Position numbers and translations under genes: made by a program
Shown: positions 8,814 to 17,460 of the stretch, piece after piece
Position numbering within the stretch: the first letter of the stretch is position 1
Layout of the letters: each line of letters begins with the position of its first letter
The notes under the pieces: generated by a model
What the model was told of the DNA's origin: nothing
The model's database searches: none
Seen by the model: only the letters and a program-made list of their open reading frames with translations
Source of the DNA: Bacillus subtilis
GTDB taxonomy: Bacteria > Pseudomonadota > Alphaproteobacteria > Rhizobiales > Rhizobiaceae
Direction: 5' to 3'
DNA: 64,000 nt
NCBI GenBank assembly: GCA_021733665.1
Contig: JAHREI010000003.1
Location: 426,307 to 490,306, forward strand

Positions 8814-9872
8814 TTATTGCAGGCCCGTTATTGAAGGACTAAAAACCATCAGGCTGAGAATTTCAAACAAAACCTGCGCACCGGCATGAGCCGTATTGGT
8901 CGTCGCATCATATTGTGGCGCAACCTCCACCACATCACCGCCAACCAGATTAATGCCTTTCAGCCCGCGCAACAGTTCCAGCACTTCGCGTGTTGTCAGC
9001 CCTCCCACCTCCGGAGTGCCTGTACCCGGTGCAAAACTTGGATCAAGACTATCAATATCAAAAGACAAATAAGTCGGTCCGTCACCAATAATGGCTTTCG
9101 CCTTCTCAATAATAGCCGGAATACCCATCCCCGTCACTTCTTCCGCATGGATCACTGTCATCCCGGATTCATACGAGAACTCCCAAAGATATTCGGATGA
9201 CCCGCGAATACCAATCTGAATAACACGGGTCGGATCAAGCACACCATCCAGCACTGCATTGCGGAACGGCCCGCCATGATGGAATTTGGTCAGGTCATAG
9301 GCACCGCCGGTATCGCAATGTGCATCAATATGGATCATACCAACCGGACGTTTTTTACCCACGGCTTTCAAGATCGGATGCGTTATGGAGTGATCGCCGC
9401 CGACAGAAAGCGGAATAACACCTGCATCCACAATCTGATTAACACGTTTTTCAATATCGTCATGGCTCATTTCCAGCCGGTAACGACTGCGAAAAGGCAC
9501 ATCCCCGATATCAGCAACCCGCAATTCATGAAGCGGTGTACAGCCAAGCACATGATTGTAAGGGCCAATACGCTCAATTGTACGCAAGGCGCGTGGCCCG
9601 AAACGTGAGCCGGTGCGGTTTGTCACGCCAAGATCCATAGGCACACCAAGAAGCGCCACCTGCAGATCGCCAAAATCTGGTGTTTCCGCATCGACAGCCA
9701 AATGCGGCGCAGTCAGCAGTGTTGGCATACCAGCATAAGGCGCAACACGTGTGCCGCTTTCGTTAAATATTTTTGCTGCAACTTGCTGAAAAACCGGATC
9801 GAACATTTCGCCGCCATGGCTTTCACCATATTTAGCACGCAGTTCATCCAGCTTATTTGCATCCCATGCCAT
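8814..9872 (-). CDS. speB: Agmatinase / guanidino-acid ureohydrolase
   Basis: The protein has 352 residues. All binuclear-manganese ligands of ureohydrolases are visible: GGDHS (His161), HIDAHCD (Asp183, His185, Asp187) and FDIDSLDP (Asp272, Asp274). It should hydrolyse agmatine to putrescine and urea. Guanidinobutyrase or another guanidino-alkyl hydrolase is an alternative, and the extended N-terminus of about 60 residues is compatible with either. It is first in an operon with a polyamine-type ABC importer. A GcvA-like regulator is encoded divergently. GAGGAG lies 8 bases before the ATG. The speB symbol states the family, not proven specificity. Confidence 0.85.
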   Translation of the reverse strand: MAWDANKLDELRAKYGESHGGEMFDPVFQQVAAKIFNESGTRVAPYAGMPTLLTAPHLAVDAETPDFGDLQVALLGVPMDLGVTNRTGSRFGPRALRTIERIGPYNHVLGCTPLHELRVADIGDVPFRSRYRLEMSHDDIEKRVNQIVDAGVIPLSVGGDHSITHPILKAVGKKRPVGMIHIDAHCDTGGAYDLTKFHHGGPFRNAVLDGVLDPTRVIQIGIRGSSEYLWEFSYESGMTVIHAEEVTGMGIPAIIEKAKAIIGDGPTYLSFDIDSLDPSFAPGTGTPEVGGLTTREVLELLRGLKGINLVGGDVVEVAPQYDATTNTAHAGAQVLFEILSLMVFSPSITGLQ

Positions 9873-9894
9873 TACCGTTCTCCTCAGCGCTTCT

Positions 9895-9957
9895 GACGGG
9901 GATCAACAACAATGCTCAGATCAACGGATATTTGATCCGTTTTTATATTTGCCCGTC
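9895..9957 (-). promoter_or_regulatory. Nested inverted repeats in the agmatinase leader
   Basis: On the minus strand GACGGG (9952-9957) can pair with CCCGTC (9895-9900). This encloses an inner perfect stem AACGGAT/ATCCGTT (9923-9929, 9935-9941), overlapped by a second dyad GATCAA/TTGATC. The structure ends about 20 bases before the agmatinase start and could be a structured leader or overlapping operators. On the plus strand the inner stem is followed by TTTT. Confidence 0.35.
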
Positions 9958-10005
9958 CCCGCGGATTTTTTTTAAAATCTTTCGATAATTAGGAGGTAAT
10001 TTCAG

Positions 10006-10020
10006 ATGAAAATCAATTGA
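10006..10020 (+). CDS. Possible 4-codon leader minigene (MKIN)
   Basis: AGGAGGT (9991-9997), a full match to the anti-Shine-Dalgarno, is followed 8 bases later by ATG AAA ATC AAT TGA. It lies 57 bases before the LysR-type start. It may be a translated leader or a chance occurrence; there is no other support. Confidence 0.2.
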   Translation: MKIN

Positions 10021-10038
10021 CATTAACACTATGCCTCG

Positions 10039-10055
10039 TGTGAGAATATCTCACA
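10039..10055. promoter_or_regulatory. Palindromic operator candidate TGTGAGA-N3-TCTCACA
   Basis: A perfect 7-3-7 inverted repeat lies 22 bases before the LysR-type start, in the region divergent from the agmatinase operon. Its position suits autoregulation by the LysR protein. It also resembles a CRP half-site pair, but the 7-base spacing between TGTGA and TCACA differs from the canonical 6. Confidence 0.5.
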
Positions 10056-10077
10056 TATTTTGAGAGGGAGATTTTGC

Positions 10078-10980
10078 ATGACCAATCGCCTGCCACCCCT
10101 CAATCCTCTACGTGCATTTGAAGCAACCGCACGCAGCGGATCGGTTACGGCCGCAGCACAGGAACTGAATGTTACTCACGGCGCTATCAGTCACCAAATC
10201 CGTGCACTGGAGCTCTTCCTCGATGTAACGCTGTTTGAAAGAGGCGGAAAACGGCTCAGGCTTACAGCGCAGGGCGCATTTCTTCTCCCTGCTGTCAGCC
10301 ATGCTTTTGCTGAAATTGCAGCCGCAACAACAGCCGTCACCAGACCGGCGACAAGCGGGCGGTTAAAAGTTGCCTGTGTGCCTGCACTGCTCTCCTTATG
10401 GATGATCCCGCGTTTACATTTATTCACACAGCAGTTCCCTGAAATTCAACTGACACTGGTCCCGTCCAATGATCCGGCCAATCTGCAAAGCCGCGATATT
10501 GATCTGTGCCTGCTCTATGGTGACGGAAAATGCGGTGATCATTGGTCACGCCTGTGGAGCAGGCTGGAACTGTTTCCTGTTATCAGTCCGACATTGCTGA
10601 ACAAGCAGCCGCTGCGCTCTTTGCGTGATCTTCAGAACCATACGATCCTGCATGGTGATGACGGGCGCGAGTGGAATACATGGTCGACGGCTGCAGAAGC
10701 TAAATCTGTCCCTCGCGGCAGACAGCACTATTTCAGCGATGCAAGGCTTGCGATTGAAGCCGCACTCCACAATCAGGGCGTAGCACTGGGAGATACCCTG
10801 ACAGTCAGCAATCTCATCACCCGCGGCGAATTAATCGTACCCTTTGATTACACAGTTCCAGCCAATGATGCGTTTTTCGTAACCTGCCGTCACGAAGCAC
10901 GTGCAGCACCGATTGTCCGTGTTTTCATTGACTGGTTGTTTTCAACTCTCGAAGCTGAGGCAGTACCAGTGTTTCAATGA
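10078..10980 (+). CDS. LysR-type regulator, GcvA-like
   Basis: The protein has 300 residues from the ATG at 10078. That start has GAGAGGGAG 7 bases upstream and is preferred over the in-frame TTG at 10060. The N-terminal winged HTH reads NPLRAFEATARSGSVTAAAQELNVTHGAISHQI, of which the AAAQELNVTHGAIS part is diagnostic of the GcvA subgroup (TxGAVSxQI). The effector domain (about 90-295) is of PBP2_GcvA_like type. It is divergent from the agmatinase/polyamine-importer operon, so it probably regulates it in response to the imported amine or a breakdown product. Confidence 0.88.
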   Translation: MTNRLPPLNPLRAFEATARSGSVTAAAQELNVTHGAISHQIRALELFLDVTLFERGGKRLRLTAQGAFLLPAVSHAFAEIAAATTAVTRPATSGRLKVACVPALLSLWMIPRLHLFTQQFPEIQLTLVPSNDPANLQSRDIDLCLLYGDGKCGDHWSRLWSRLELFPVISPTLLNKQPLRSLRDLQNHTILHGDDGREWNTWSTAAEAKSVPRGRQHYFSDARLAIEAALHNQGVALGDTLTVSNLITRGELIVPFDYTVPANDAFFVTCRHEARAAPIVRVFIDWLFSTLEAEAVPVFQ

Positions 10981-11016
10981 GAGAACAAAATCATCAAAAT
11001 GACTTCGTGCAAAACA

Positions 11017-11742
11017 TTAATATGTAGTCTCAATGATATCTTTTATCTGCCGGATATTCGAAGCAGAGGTTTGTGAGAAGACTGGCGAGGCAAAACCCAG
11101 TTCCACACTTCTCACGTCCGGATTAGGTTGGCTGATGCGTCCTGAGCTGTGAATTTCATATGCACCGGTTACCTGCAAAATCTTTCGCGCATTTTCAACA
11201 TTCACGCCGCTGCCTGGCATGATTGAAATCCGGCCAGCCGCGCGCTGTACCAGTTGTTGCAGCAGATCAGCTCCGTCAATTGCCTTTAATTGCTGGCCGG
11301 ACGTTAGAATACGTTCAAAGCCCATCTCAATTGTCTGCTCCAATGCCTCAAACGGATCCGGTACTAAATCAAAAGCCCGATGCAGTGTGAGACCCATCCC
11401 CTCTGCCCGCGCAATCAAGTGTTGCAACAGTGCGATATCCAGCCGGTTATCTTGTGTTGAAGCGCCAAGTACCACGCCGGCAAGTCCGGCTTTGCGCATC
11501 GCATCTATTTCCTGCAACATGGCTTCGGCTTCCAATGCAGAGAAACAGAAATTACCGGCGCGGGGACGGATCATGGCATAGACCGGAACCGGTGCCAAAG
11601 CAGCCTGCGCTATCAATCCGGCTGTCGGTGTTAGTCCGCCGCTATCGAGACTGGAGCAGAGTTCAATTCTGTCTGCGCCACCCTCAAGGGCTGCAGCCAG
11701 TCCTTCCGGATCATCAACACAAATTTCCAGCATCTTTTTCAT
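11017..11742 (-). CDS. cutC: CutC family protein
   Basis: The 241-residue TIM-barrel protein has the CutC hallmarks: LEICVDDPEGLAAALEGGADRIELC (core GGADRIELC), GGLTPTAG, VYAMIRPRAGNF and LHRAFDL, and near the end MPGSGVN. CutC was first linked to copper tolerance, but its biochemical role is unsettled. Here it follows a ROK sugar kinase with a 9-base gap and ends a peptide-type ABC operon. That suggests a metabolic, perhaps carbohydrate-linked, role rather than metal handling. AGGGG precedes the start at good spacing. Confidence 0.9.
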   Translation of the reverse strand: MKKMLEICVDDPEGLAAALEGGADRIELCSSLDSGGLTPTAGLIAQAALAPVPVYAMIRPRAGNFCFSALEAEAMLQEIDAMRKAGLAGVVLGASTQDNRLDIALLQHLIARAEGMGLTLHRAFDLVPDPFEALEQTIEMGFERILTSGQQLKAIDGADLLQQLVQRAAGRISIMPGSGVNVENARKILQVTGAYEIHSSGRISQPNPDVRSVELGFASPVFSQTSASNIRQIKDIIETTY

Positions 11743-11751
11743 GTCATGCCC

Positions 11752-12702
11752 CTATGATAATTGCCGCGCGGATATAGCTGCGCCGATCAACCCGCCTTCA
11801 CTGCGGAACCGACCTGGCACAACAACCGGTTGCTCAATCCGTCGTAAAATGCGCGCTCTGACCGCTTGATCAAGTGCCTGAATAAGTTTCTCAGCACTTG
11901 TCAGGCCTCCGCCAACCGGTACGATAGATGCACCGGTAATATTGATCACGGCTGCCAGCGGATCAGCCATAAGGTGCAGATAAACCTCAATAGTGCGTTT
12001 GGGCTTTTCAGCCTCCTGCTCCCAGCCTGTCACAATTGTGCGGCTGTCATTTTCTTCATTGTGCAAATACCGATGAAGCCGCTCGATGCCACGTGCGCCG
12101 CCAATAGTGTCAACGCACCCCTTTTGCCCGCAACCACAGGAAAAGCGCGGTATATAAAGCGGGTTCGCCTCACCCTTCAACTCCAGCATCGTGTTGAGGA
12201 TCGGGCCGTGCCCCCATTCGCCGGTAATGCCGCCGGCACCACGTATCAGACGCCCCTCATTGACAAGGCCGCCGCCGACACCGGTGCCAAGAACTGCGCA
12301 AAATACAACGCGATGGCCTGCGCCCGCGCCTTCACCAGCTTCGGCCAGTGCCAGACTGTCGGCATCATTGACTGCAACAACCCGACGACCAAGATGTTGT
12401 GCAAGCTCCTGATCAAGCACATGGCCGTTGATACACGGAATATTGGCTGAGAATGCCCGCCCGTCTGCCGGATCAATCAGCCCCGCAATCGACAGCGCAA
12501 GCGGTGTCTGATTATCCGCGCCATGCTTATTCAGCAATGTTTTGAGCGCCTCCACAAAACCTGACCAGTCATCGACCGGCGTTGTCAGTTTATCAAGAGA
12601 CACAAGCTCCCCCGCTTTCGGCGAGAATGCCAGACGAATAAACGAACCGCCCACATCCGCTGCGAAAACCGGATTTATGTTTGAAGTTTCTGAATATTGC
12701 AT
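11752..12702 (-). CDS. ROK family sugar kinase (N-acetylglucosamine kinase-like)
   Basis: The protein has 316 residues from the ATG at 12702, which has GAGG 9 bases upstream. An upstream in-frame TTG at 12717 overlaps the permease stop and is less likely. Visible are the phosphate-binding start AADVGGSFIR, catalytic Asp in NDADSLALAEAGEG, GTGVGGG, GEWGHGP and the ROK zinc motif CGCGQKGCVDT. It probably phosphorylates an amino sugar such as GlcNAc or ManNAc in the cytoplasm. Its place between permease genes and cutC suggests the ABC system imports a sugar-containing ligand, for example a muropeptide. That link is inference. Confidence 0.85.
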   Translation of the reverse strand: MQYSETSNINPVFAADVGGSFIRLAFSPKAGELVSLDKLTTPVDDWSGFVEALKTLLNKHGADNQTPLALSIAGLIDPADGRAFSANIPCINGHVLDQELAQHLGRRVVAVNDADSLALAEAGEGAGAGHRVVFCAVLGTGVGGGLVNEGRLIRGAGGITGEWGHGPILNTMLELKGEANPLYIPRFSCGCGQKGCVDTIGGARGIERLHRYLHNEENDSRTIVTGWEQEAEKPKRTIEVYLHLMADPLAAVINITGASIVPVGGGLTSAEKLIQALDQAVRARILRRIEQPVVVPGRFRSEGGLIGAAISARQLS

Positions 12703-12713
12703 CGATGCGTGCC

Positions 12714-13583
12714 TCAACGGCGCGGATCCAGAAGATCGCGCAGGCCGTCACCAAGAATGTTAAAACCAAGAACGGTTATCATGACCGCGATACCCGGAAA
12801 CAGCGACATATAAATATTCACACCGAGATAATTGCGACCGCTCGACATCATTGCTCCCCATTCCGGCAAAGGCGGTTGCGCACCAAGGCCAAGGAAAGAA
12901 AGGCTGGCCGCCGACAAAATTACCGTACCGGCTGTCAGGGTGGACTGTACGATAATCGGCCCGATGGCATTTGGCAGAATATAATGGGTCATCACCCGCC
13001 AGCGTCGTAAGCCGAGGGAAATCGCCGCTTCTACATAATCCATCGAACGCAACCCCAAGGTCAGATTACGGGCAAGACGGGCGTAGACAGGGATGGAGAA
13101 AATCGCAATTGCCACCAGCAGGTTGACCAGACTGCTGCCGAGAATGGAAACCAGCAGGATTGCCAGTACGATACCCGGAAAGGCAAACAGCACATCCATG
13201 CACCACATGATCACCGCATCAACACGCTTGCCTGCCATGCCTGACAAGATACCAAGCGGAACACCGCTGATTATAGCAAGACCAACACCCAGTGTGACTT
13301 CCAGCAGAGAGATACGTGCTCCGTAAACCACGCGCGCAAAAATATCGCGTCCGCTGTCATCTGTCCCGAACGGATGCTCCCATGACGGCGGCAGCATTGT
13401 ACTTAGCAAATCCTGCTCATAGGGATCGGCACTGGTCAGAAGTGGCGCAAAAATTGCGCATAATACAATCAGCGAAACCAGAAAGCCGCCAATGGTAATG
13501 CTGGGATGCTGTGCCAGCCAATGCATACAGCGCATTAATGTGCTGCGGCGCGATGATTCAGCGATAAGATTAGCATTTGTCAT
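12714..13583 (-). CDS. ABC transporter permease, DppC type
   Basis: The 289-residue permease of the dipeptide/oligopeptide class has the N-terminal OppC_N segment (HPSITIGGFLVSLIVLCAIFAPLL, key part HPSITIGG), the DLLSTMLPPSWEHPFGTDDSGRDIF block (key part HPFGTDDSGRD), and the EAA loop YVEAAISLGLRRWRV. There are about six transmembrane segments. It overlaps the DppB-type gene by 1 base and is followed at once by the ROK kinase. It pairs with 13583-14503. Confidence 0.92.
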   Translation of the reverse strand: MTNANLIAESSRRSTLMRCMHWLAQHPSITIGGFLVSLIVLCAIFAPLLTSADPYEQDLLSTMLPPSWEHPFGTDDSGRDIFARVVYGARISLLEVTLGVGLAIISGVPLGILSGMAGKRVDAVIMWCMDVLFAFPGIVLAILLVSILGSSLVNLLVAIAIFSIPVYARLARNLTLGLRSMDYVEAAISLGLRRWRVMTHYILPNAIGPIIVQSTLTAGTVILSAASLSFLGLGAQPPLPEWGAMMSSGRNYLGVNIYMSLFPGIAVMITVLGFNILGDGLRDLLDPRR

Positions 13584-14503
13584 CAGTTAAACCTTATGCG
13601 CGGATTGAGCGTTGCAATCAGCAACTCAGCAATGAAATTCGCCATGACAACACCGGTCACTGCGACAAGTGTAACGCCCTGAATGACCGGATAATCACGA
13701 TAGCGCACAGCATCCACCAACAGGCGACCGATGCCGGGCCAGTTGAATACGGATTCTGTGACAACAGCACCGCCTATCAGAGCACCGAAATTCAACCCGA
13801 CAATGGTGATGATCGGGATCAGCGCATTACGCAGAGCATGCCGCCAATAAATAGCGGTAACAGAAACACCTTTGGCACGTGCTGTACGAATAAAGTCCTG
13901 TCCCAGCACCTCAATCATGCTTGAACGCGTCATACGGGCAATAAGCGCAGCAGGCAGCACAGCTAGTGTCACAGATGGCAGGATAAAGCTTTTCCAGCTT
14001 GATGCACCGAGCAGCGGCAGCCAGCCGAGCTTGACCGAAAACGTGTTCATCGCCATCAAAGCCAGCCAGAAATTAGCGATGGAAGCGCCCATAATGGCCA
14101 GAAACATCACCATTTGATCCGGCCAGCCATGACGGTAAATCGCCCCGAGCATACCCGCCGGTACACCGATAGCCATTGCCAGTAAATAGGCTGTCAGTGT
14201 CAAAGCCAGAGTATATGGCAAACGCTCGGATATTTCACTGGTCACCGGTAATTTTGAGCGGATAGACGTGCCGAGATCGCCCTGCACTGCGCTATAGGCA
14301 AACTGCGCATATTGTTCCGGCAGACTGCGATCAAGCCCCAGACGGGAACGCATATTATCAACGGCTTCCTGTGTCGCTTCCGGCCCCGCCATCAGGCGCG
14401 CCGGATCTCCCGGCAATGCGCGCAGTGCGAGAAAAATCAGCAGAGATACGCCGATCAGGATCAGCGGCAGGCCGATAAGCTTACGGATAATATAGGTTTT
14501 CAT
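13583..14503 (-). CDS. ABC transporter permease, DppB type
   Basis: The 306-residue permease has the DppB start motif (RKLIGLPLILIGVSLLIFLALRALPGDPAR, key part LRALPGDPAR), the LGLDRSLPEQYAQF segment, and the EAA-like loop FIRTARAKGVSVTAIYWRHALRNALIP, key part RTARAKGVS. It ends in the typical NPRIRF. It should form the channel with the DppC-type partner. A perfect hairpin lies just upstream, between it and the solute-binding gene. Confidence 0.92.
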   Translation of the reverse strand: MKTYIIRKLIGLPLILIGVSLLIFLALRALPGDPARLMAGPEATQEAVDNMRSRLGLDRSLPEQYAQFAYSAVQGDLGTSIRSKLPVTSEISERLPYTLALTLTAYLLAMAIGVPAGMLGAIYRHGWPDQMVMFLAIMGASIANFWLALMAMNTFSVKLGWLPLLGASSWKSFILPSVTLAVLPAALIARMTRSSMIEVLGQDFIRTARAKGVSVTAIYWRHALRNALIPIITIVGLNFGALIGGAVVTESVFNWPGIGRLLVDAVRYRDYPVIQGVTLVAVTGVVMANFIAELLIATLNPRIRFN

Positions 14504-14543
14504 ACATATCCCGTTCCGGATGGCATAAAGAAAATCACAGAGC

Positions 14544-14572
14544 GCTCATGATGTGCTTTGCACATCATGAGC
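14544..14572 (-). promoter_or_regulatory. Perfect 13-bp hairpin between SBP and permease genes
   Basis: GCTCATGATGTGC (14544-14556), TTT loop and GCACATCATGAGC (14560-14572) form a perfect stem. It starts 12 bases after the binding-protein stop. On the minus strand it is followed by GATTTTCTTT, so it could partly terminate or stabilise the upstream message and give an SBP excess over permeases. Confidence 0.65.
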
Positions 14573-14584
14573 CTCGTAAAGTCA

Positions 14585-16156
14585 TCAGTTCTTGACAGCG
14601 TTTTTCACAACGATCTGCCCGCCCGGAATGACGCTGACATGATCAATACCTTTGCGCAGGGCATAGATATCTTTGGTTGTGTAAAGCAACACATGCGGCG
14701 CCTGATCGATGATCTCTTTTTGCGCTTCATTATAGAGCTTGCTGCGCTCGCCTTCATCCTGCACGTCAATGGCATCATCCAGCAATTTGTCGAGTTTGGC
14801 ATCGCTGAAGAACCCAAGATTGGCACCGGCCGGTGCCGCACTTGCGGAATAATAGAGCGGGCGCAATTGCTGGTCATTACCGTTCATCAGAGTTGACCAT
14901 GAGGCAATCACAGAACCAATGCCGTCAGCTTCTTTGCCTGCAGCATCAGCAAAGGCGGCCTTGCTCCACACGCCGCTTTCCATGCGGCGCACATCAAGTT
15001 TAACACCGATTTTCGCCCACATCGCCTGTAACAGCTCACCGATACGGGCTTCCGGCTCCTGAACGGCGGTCGACATGCTGAAACCATCCGGATAACCGGC
15101 TTCAGCCAGCAATTTCTTCGCGCGATCGATGTCAAAAGCTGCCGCTGGCAGAGACTTGTCGTAATTAGCAAAAACCGGCGGCAATGGTGAATTTGCCGGT
15201 GTTGCATAGCCCTGCATAATCGCACGCACCAAGCCGTCACGATCTGTTGCAAGGTTCAGTGCCTGACGCACACGAACATCATCCAGCGGCTTCATCTTGG
15301 TATTCAGCGATACCCAGAAAACGGCGGCACCATCAGAGCTTTCAACTTTAATCTCGTCGCTGCTGCCAAGCTGTGCAGCAAAAACCGGCGGCAGAGGGCT
15401 GACAATATCCGCATCGCCGGTCTGAACGGCCATACTCATGACCGACGGTTCGGATGTCCATGTCCATTTGATCTGATCAACAGTATCGGTTTTACCACCC
15501 CAATAATCCGGGTTCTTTTCCTGCAGCACATATTCGCCGGATTTATATTCAGCAAAGCGATATGGCCCTGTTCCGACCGCTTTGGCACCGATGGTTCCGG
15601 CCTCATCAGCCGTTGGACTGACCATCCAGCAGGAGGCGGTTGTCAGCAGTGACAGGAATGCGGGATAGCGTTTTTTAAGCGTGATTTTGACAGTGTTGTC
15701 ATCAACAGCTTCAACTTTATCGAGAATAAGACGCAAGCGGCCGCTTGCTGCAAGGCCGCGCTTGGTATCGAGATGACGGGAGAAATTCTTCACTACAGCA
15801 TCAGCATTAAACGCCGTGCCGTCATGAAACTTAACACCTTCGCGCAGTTTAAATGTCCAGATCAGACCTGTTTCATCACCTGTCCATTCGGTGGCAAGCG
15901 ACGGCGCATATGGCTCAGTATCACTGCGGCGCAACAGGCCTTCATAAATAGGATCAAGTACCGCTGCGGTATAGGTCGCGGTCTGATCACCCGGATCCAT
16001 CGAGCGCGGCGCTTCGGTCTGCATCACGGTCAGTGTCGCTGCATAACTCTGAAATGACAGCAAAGATGCGCTTGCGAGCAGCACACCGGCCATAACAAAT
16101 TTACGGGCACCTACAGCACTTTGGTGCAGGTTCTGGAATGTTCGCCCCATCATCAT
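14585..16156 (-). CDS. Peptide-type periplasmic solute-binding protein (DppA-like)
   Basis: The 523-residue SBP_bac_5 protein has a long n-region, then a hydrophobic signal segment (AGVLLASASLLSFQSYA) cleaved near residue 39. Family motifs are DPIYEGLLRR, WTFKLREGVKFHDGTAFNADAVVKNF (key part LREGVKFHDGT), GTGPYRFAEYKSGEYV and LNLATDRDGLV. It captures a peptide, or a sugar or opine in some family members, for the DppBC-type permeases downstream and the fused ATPase at 18996. The divergent ROK repressor gene starts 135 bases away. Confidence 0.9.
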   Translation of the reverse strand: MMMGRTFQNLHQSAVGARKFVMAGVLLASASLLSFQSYAATLTVMQTEAPRSMDPGDQTATYTAAVLDPIYEGLLRRSDTEPYAPSLATEWTGDETGLIWTFKLREGVKFHDGTAFNADAVVKNFSRHLDTKRGLAASGRLRLILDKVEAVDDNTVKITLKKRYPAFLSLLTTASCWMVSPTADEAGTIGAKAVGTGPYRFAEYKSGEYVLQEKNPDYWGGKTDTVDQIKWTWTSEPSVMSMAVQTGDADIVSPLPPVFAAQLGSSDEIKVESSDGAAVFWVSLNTKMKPLDDVRVRQALNLATDRDGLVRAIMQGYATPANSPLPPVFANYDKSLPAAAFDIDRAKKLLAEAGYPDGFSMSTAVQEPEARIGELLQAMWAKIGVKLDVRRMESGVWSKAAFADAAGKEADGIGSVIASWSTLMNGNDQQLRPLYYSASAAPAGANLGFFSDAKLDKLLDDAIDVQDEGERSKLYNEAQKEIIDQAPHVLLYTTKDIYALRKGIDHVSVIPGGQIVVKNAVKN

Positions 16157-16232
16157 GCGTAACCCCTTATTAATTATTTAACACGCTAATGTTTTTTAAT
16201 TGGATCGAATTTGCACTAATTACCTATTGATT

Positions 16233-16249
16233 AGTTCATTAATTGAACT
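16233..16249. promoter_or_regulatory. Palindrome AGTTCA-N5-TGAACT, candidate ROK operator
   Basis: A perfect 6-5-6 dyad with an AT-rich centre sits in the 135-base region between the divergent DppA-like gene and the ROK regulator gene. A weaker CTAAT/ATTAG dyad adjoins it. ROK repressors of the NagC/XylR type bind AT-centred palindromes of similar size, so this is a good candidate for joint control of both arms. Confidence 0.45.
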
Positions 16250-16291
16250 TAGTGTCAAGCAAGAAGTCTTTCCTCTTGCTATGTTGAACCA

Positions 16292-17428
16292 ATGTTTTCT
16301 TCGTCCCAACGTCAGATACTCCGGGCCATCAGTGAATCCGGCCCTCTCAGCCGCAGCGCGCTGATGTCTATACTTGGCGTCAGCAAGGGGGCGATGAGCG
16401 GCTTGGTGCGTGATTTGATTGATCGCGGTATTTTGCAGGAAACTGTGCCGGTTTATGGCTCCGGCCGACCATCGCTGCTGCTGGATATTCACCCGAATTG
16501 CGCTTTAACACTGGGCGTATCATTGATACAGGATCCAGCGCCTGTCGTGCTGACCGACCTTGGAGGAACGATTATTGCGCAGGCAACCATTCCTTTGTCG
16601 CGCGATCCTGCAACCATTGCCACCAGCATTACTGAGGCTGTAGCACAATTGCTGGCCAGCAATCCTGATGCAAAAGAGCGACTGGCAGGAATCGGCATTG
16701 CGCTTTCCGGTTTTGTTGACGAAACGCAAAGTCATTGCATTCAGTCCACATTACTTGGCTGGCAAAATGTTCCTTTAGCGGAAATGGTTGCGGCTCATGT
16801 TGAAGTGCCGGTTTATATCGAGAATGATGCCAAAGCTGTTGCAGTCAGTGAGAAGCTGTTTGGCGAAACCCGTGAAATTACCAATTTCAGTCTGGTATCT
16901 TTTGGCGACGGTATCGGCTGCGCGCATTTCATCGACGGCCAGCTATATCGCGGTAATCACGGTGGTGCCGGTGAAATTGCCCATCTGACGATTGAGCCAA
17001 GCGGGCTGCCATGCCGTTGCGGGAAACGCGGTTGTCTGGACACCGTGTCATCCATGCATGCAATCCGTGAAGCGGCTCGTGCGGAAGGCATGGTCTGCGA
17101 GCAACTTGATGATATTGAAGTTCAGGCTGCGACCGGCAATAGCAAAGCCATCCGTATTCTGCATCGCGCCGGATCAGCTTTAGGGCTGGCAATCGCACAT
17201 ATCATTCAGCTGAATGATCCGGGACAGATTCTTGTGACCCATGATGAACATGCTTTTGACGGGCTGTTCGGCACTGTGATGCGTCAAGCCATTGAAGCCA
17301 ATGTGCTGCCGCAACAGGCGGTGCAAACCAACATCCGCACTTTGCGCGTTGATCATAATGTCTGGGCACGCGGTGCCGCAGCCATTGCCGCTCATCGTTT
17401 TCTTGTCAATCCCGCAGGGCCCTATTGA
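16292..17428 (+). CDS. ROK family transcriptional regulator (NagC/XylR type)
   Basis: The protein has 378 residues. The N-terminal winged HTH is in about residues 1-70 (SQRQILRAISESGPLSRSAL, key part ISESGPLSRSAL, and VSKGAMSGLVRDLIDRGIL). The ROK domain has NDAKAVAVSE, FGDGIG, GGAGEIAH and the zinc motif CRCGKRGCLDT. The HTH distinguishes it from the ROK kinase at 11752. It is divergent from the DppA-like operon and followed 32 bases later by the M81 peptidase gene, so it probably represses both arms until a sugar-like inducer arrives. Confidence 0.9.
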   Translation: MFSSSQRQILRAISESGPLSRSALMSILGVSKGAMSGLVRDLIDRGILQETVPVYGSGRPSLLLDIHPNCALTLGVSLIQDPAPVVLTDLGGTIIAQATIPLSRDPATIATSITEAVAQLLASNPDAKERLAGIGIALSGFVDETQSHCIQSTLLGWQNVPLAEMVAAHVEVPVYIENDAKAVAVSEKLFGETREITNFSLVSFGDGIGCAHFIDGQLYRGNHGGAGEIAHLTIEPSGLPCRCGKRGCLDTVSSMHAIREAARAEGMVCEQLDDIEVQAATGNSKAIRILHRAGSALGLAIAHIIQLNDPGQILVTHDEHAFDGLFGTVMRQAIEANVLPQQAVQTNIRTLRVDHNVWARGAAAIAAHRFLVNPAGPY

Positions 17429-17460
17429 CCCGCGCCAACCCGATCTGATTGAGGTTATTC

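Noticed and set aside
9895..9957. Known guanidine riboswitch
   Set aside because: Only partial ACGG-like loops are seen and the stems do not follow the mini-ykkC or ykkC layout that I recall, so no class is assigned.
10039..10055. CRP (cAMP receptor) site
   Set aside because: TGTGA and TCACA are separated by 7 rather than 6 bases, and CRP regulation is not typical of this bacterial group; kept as a general operator candidate.
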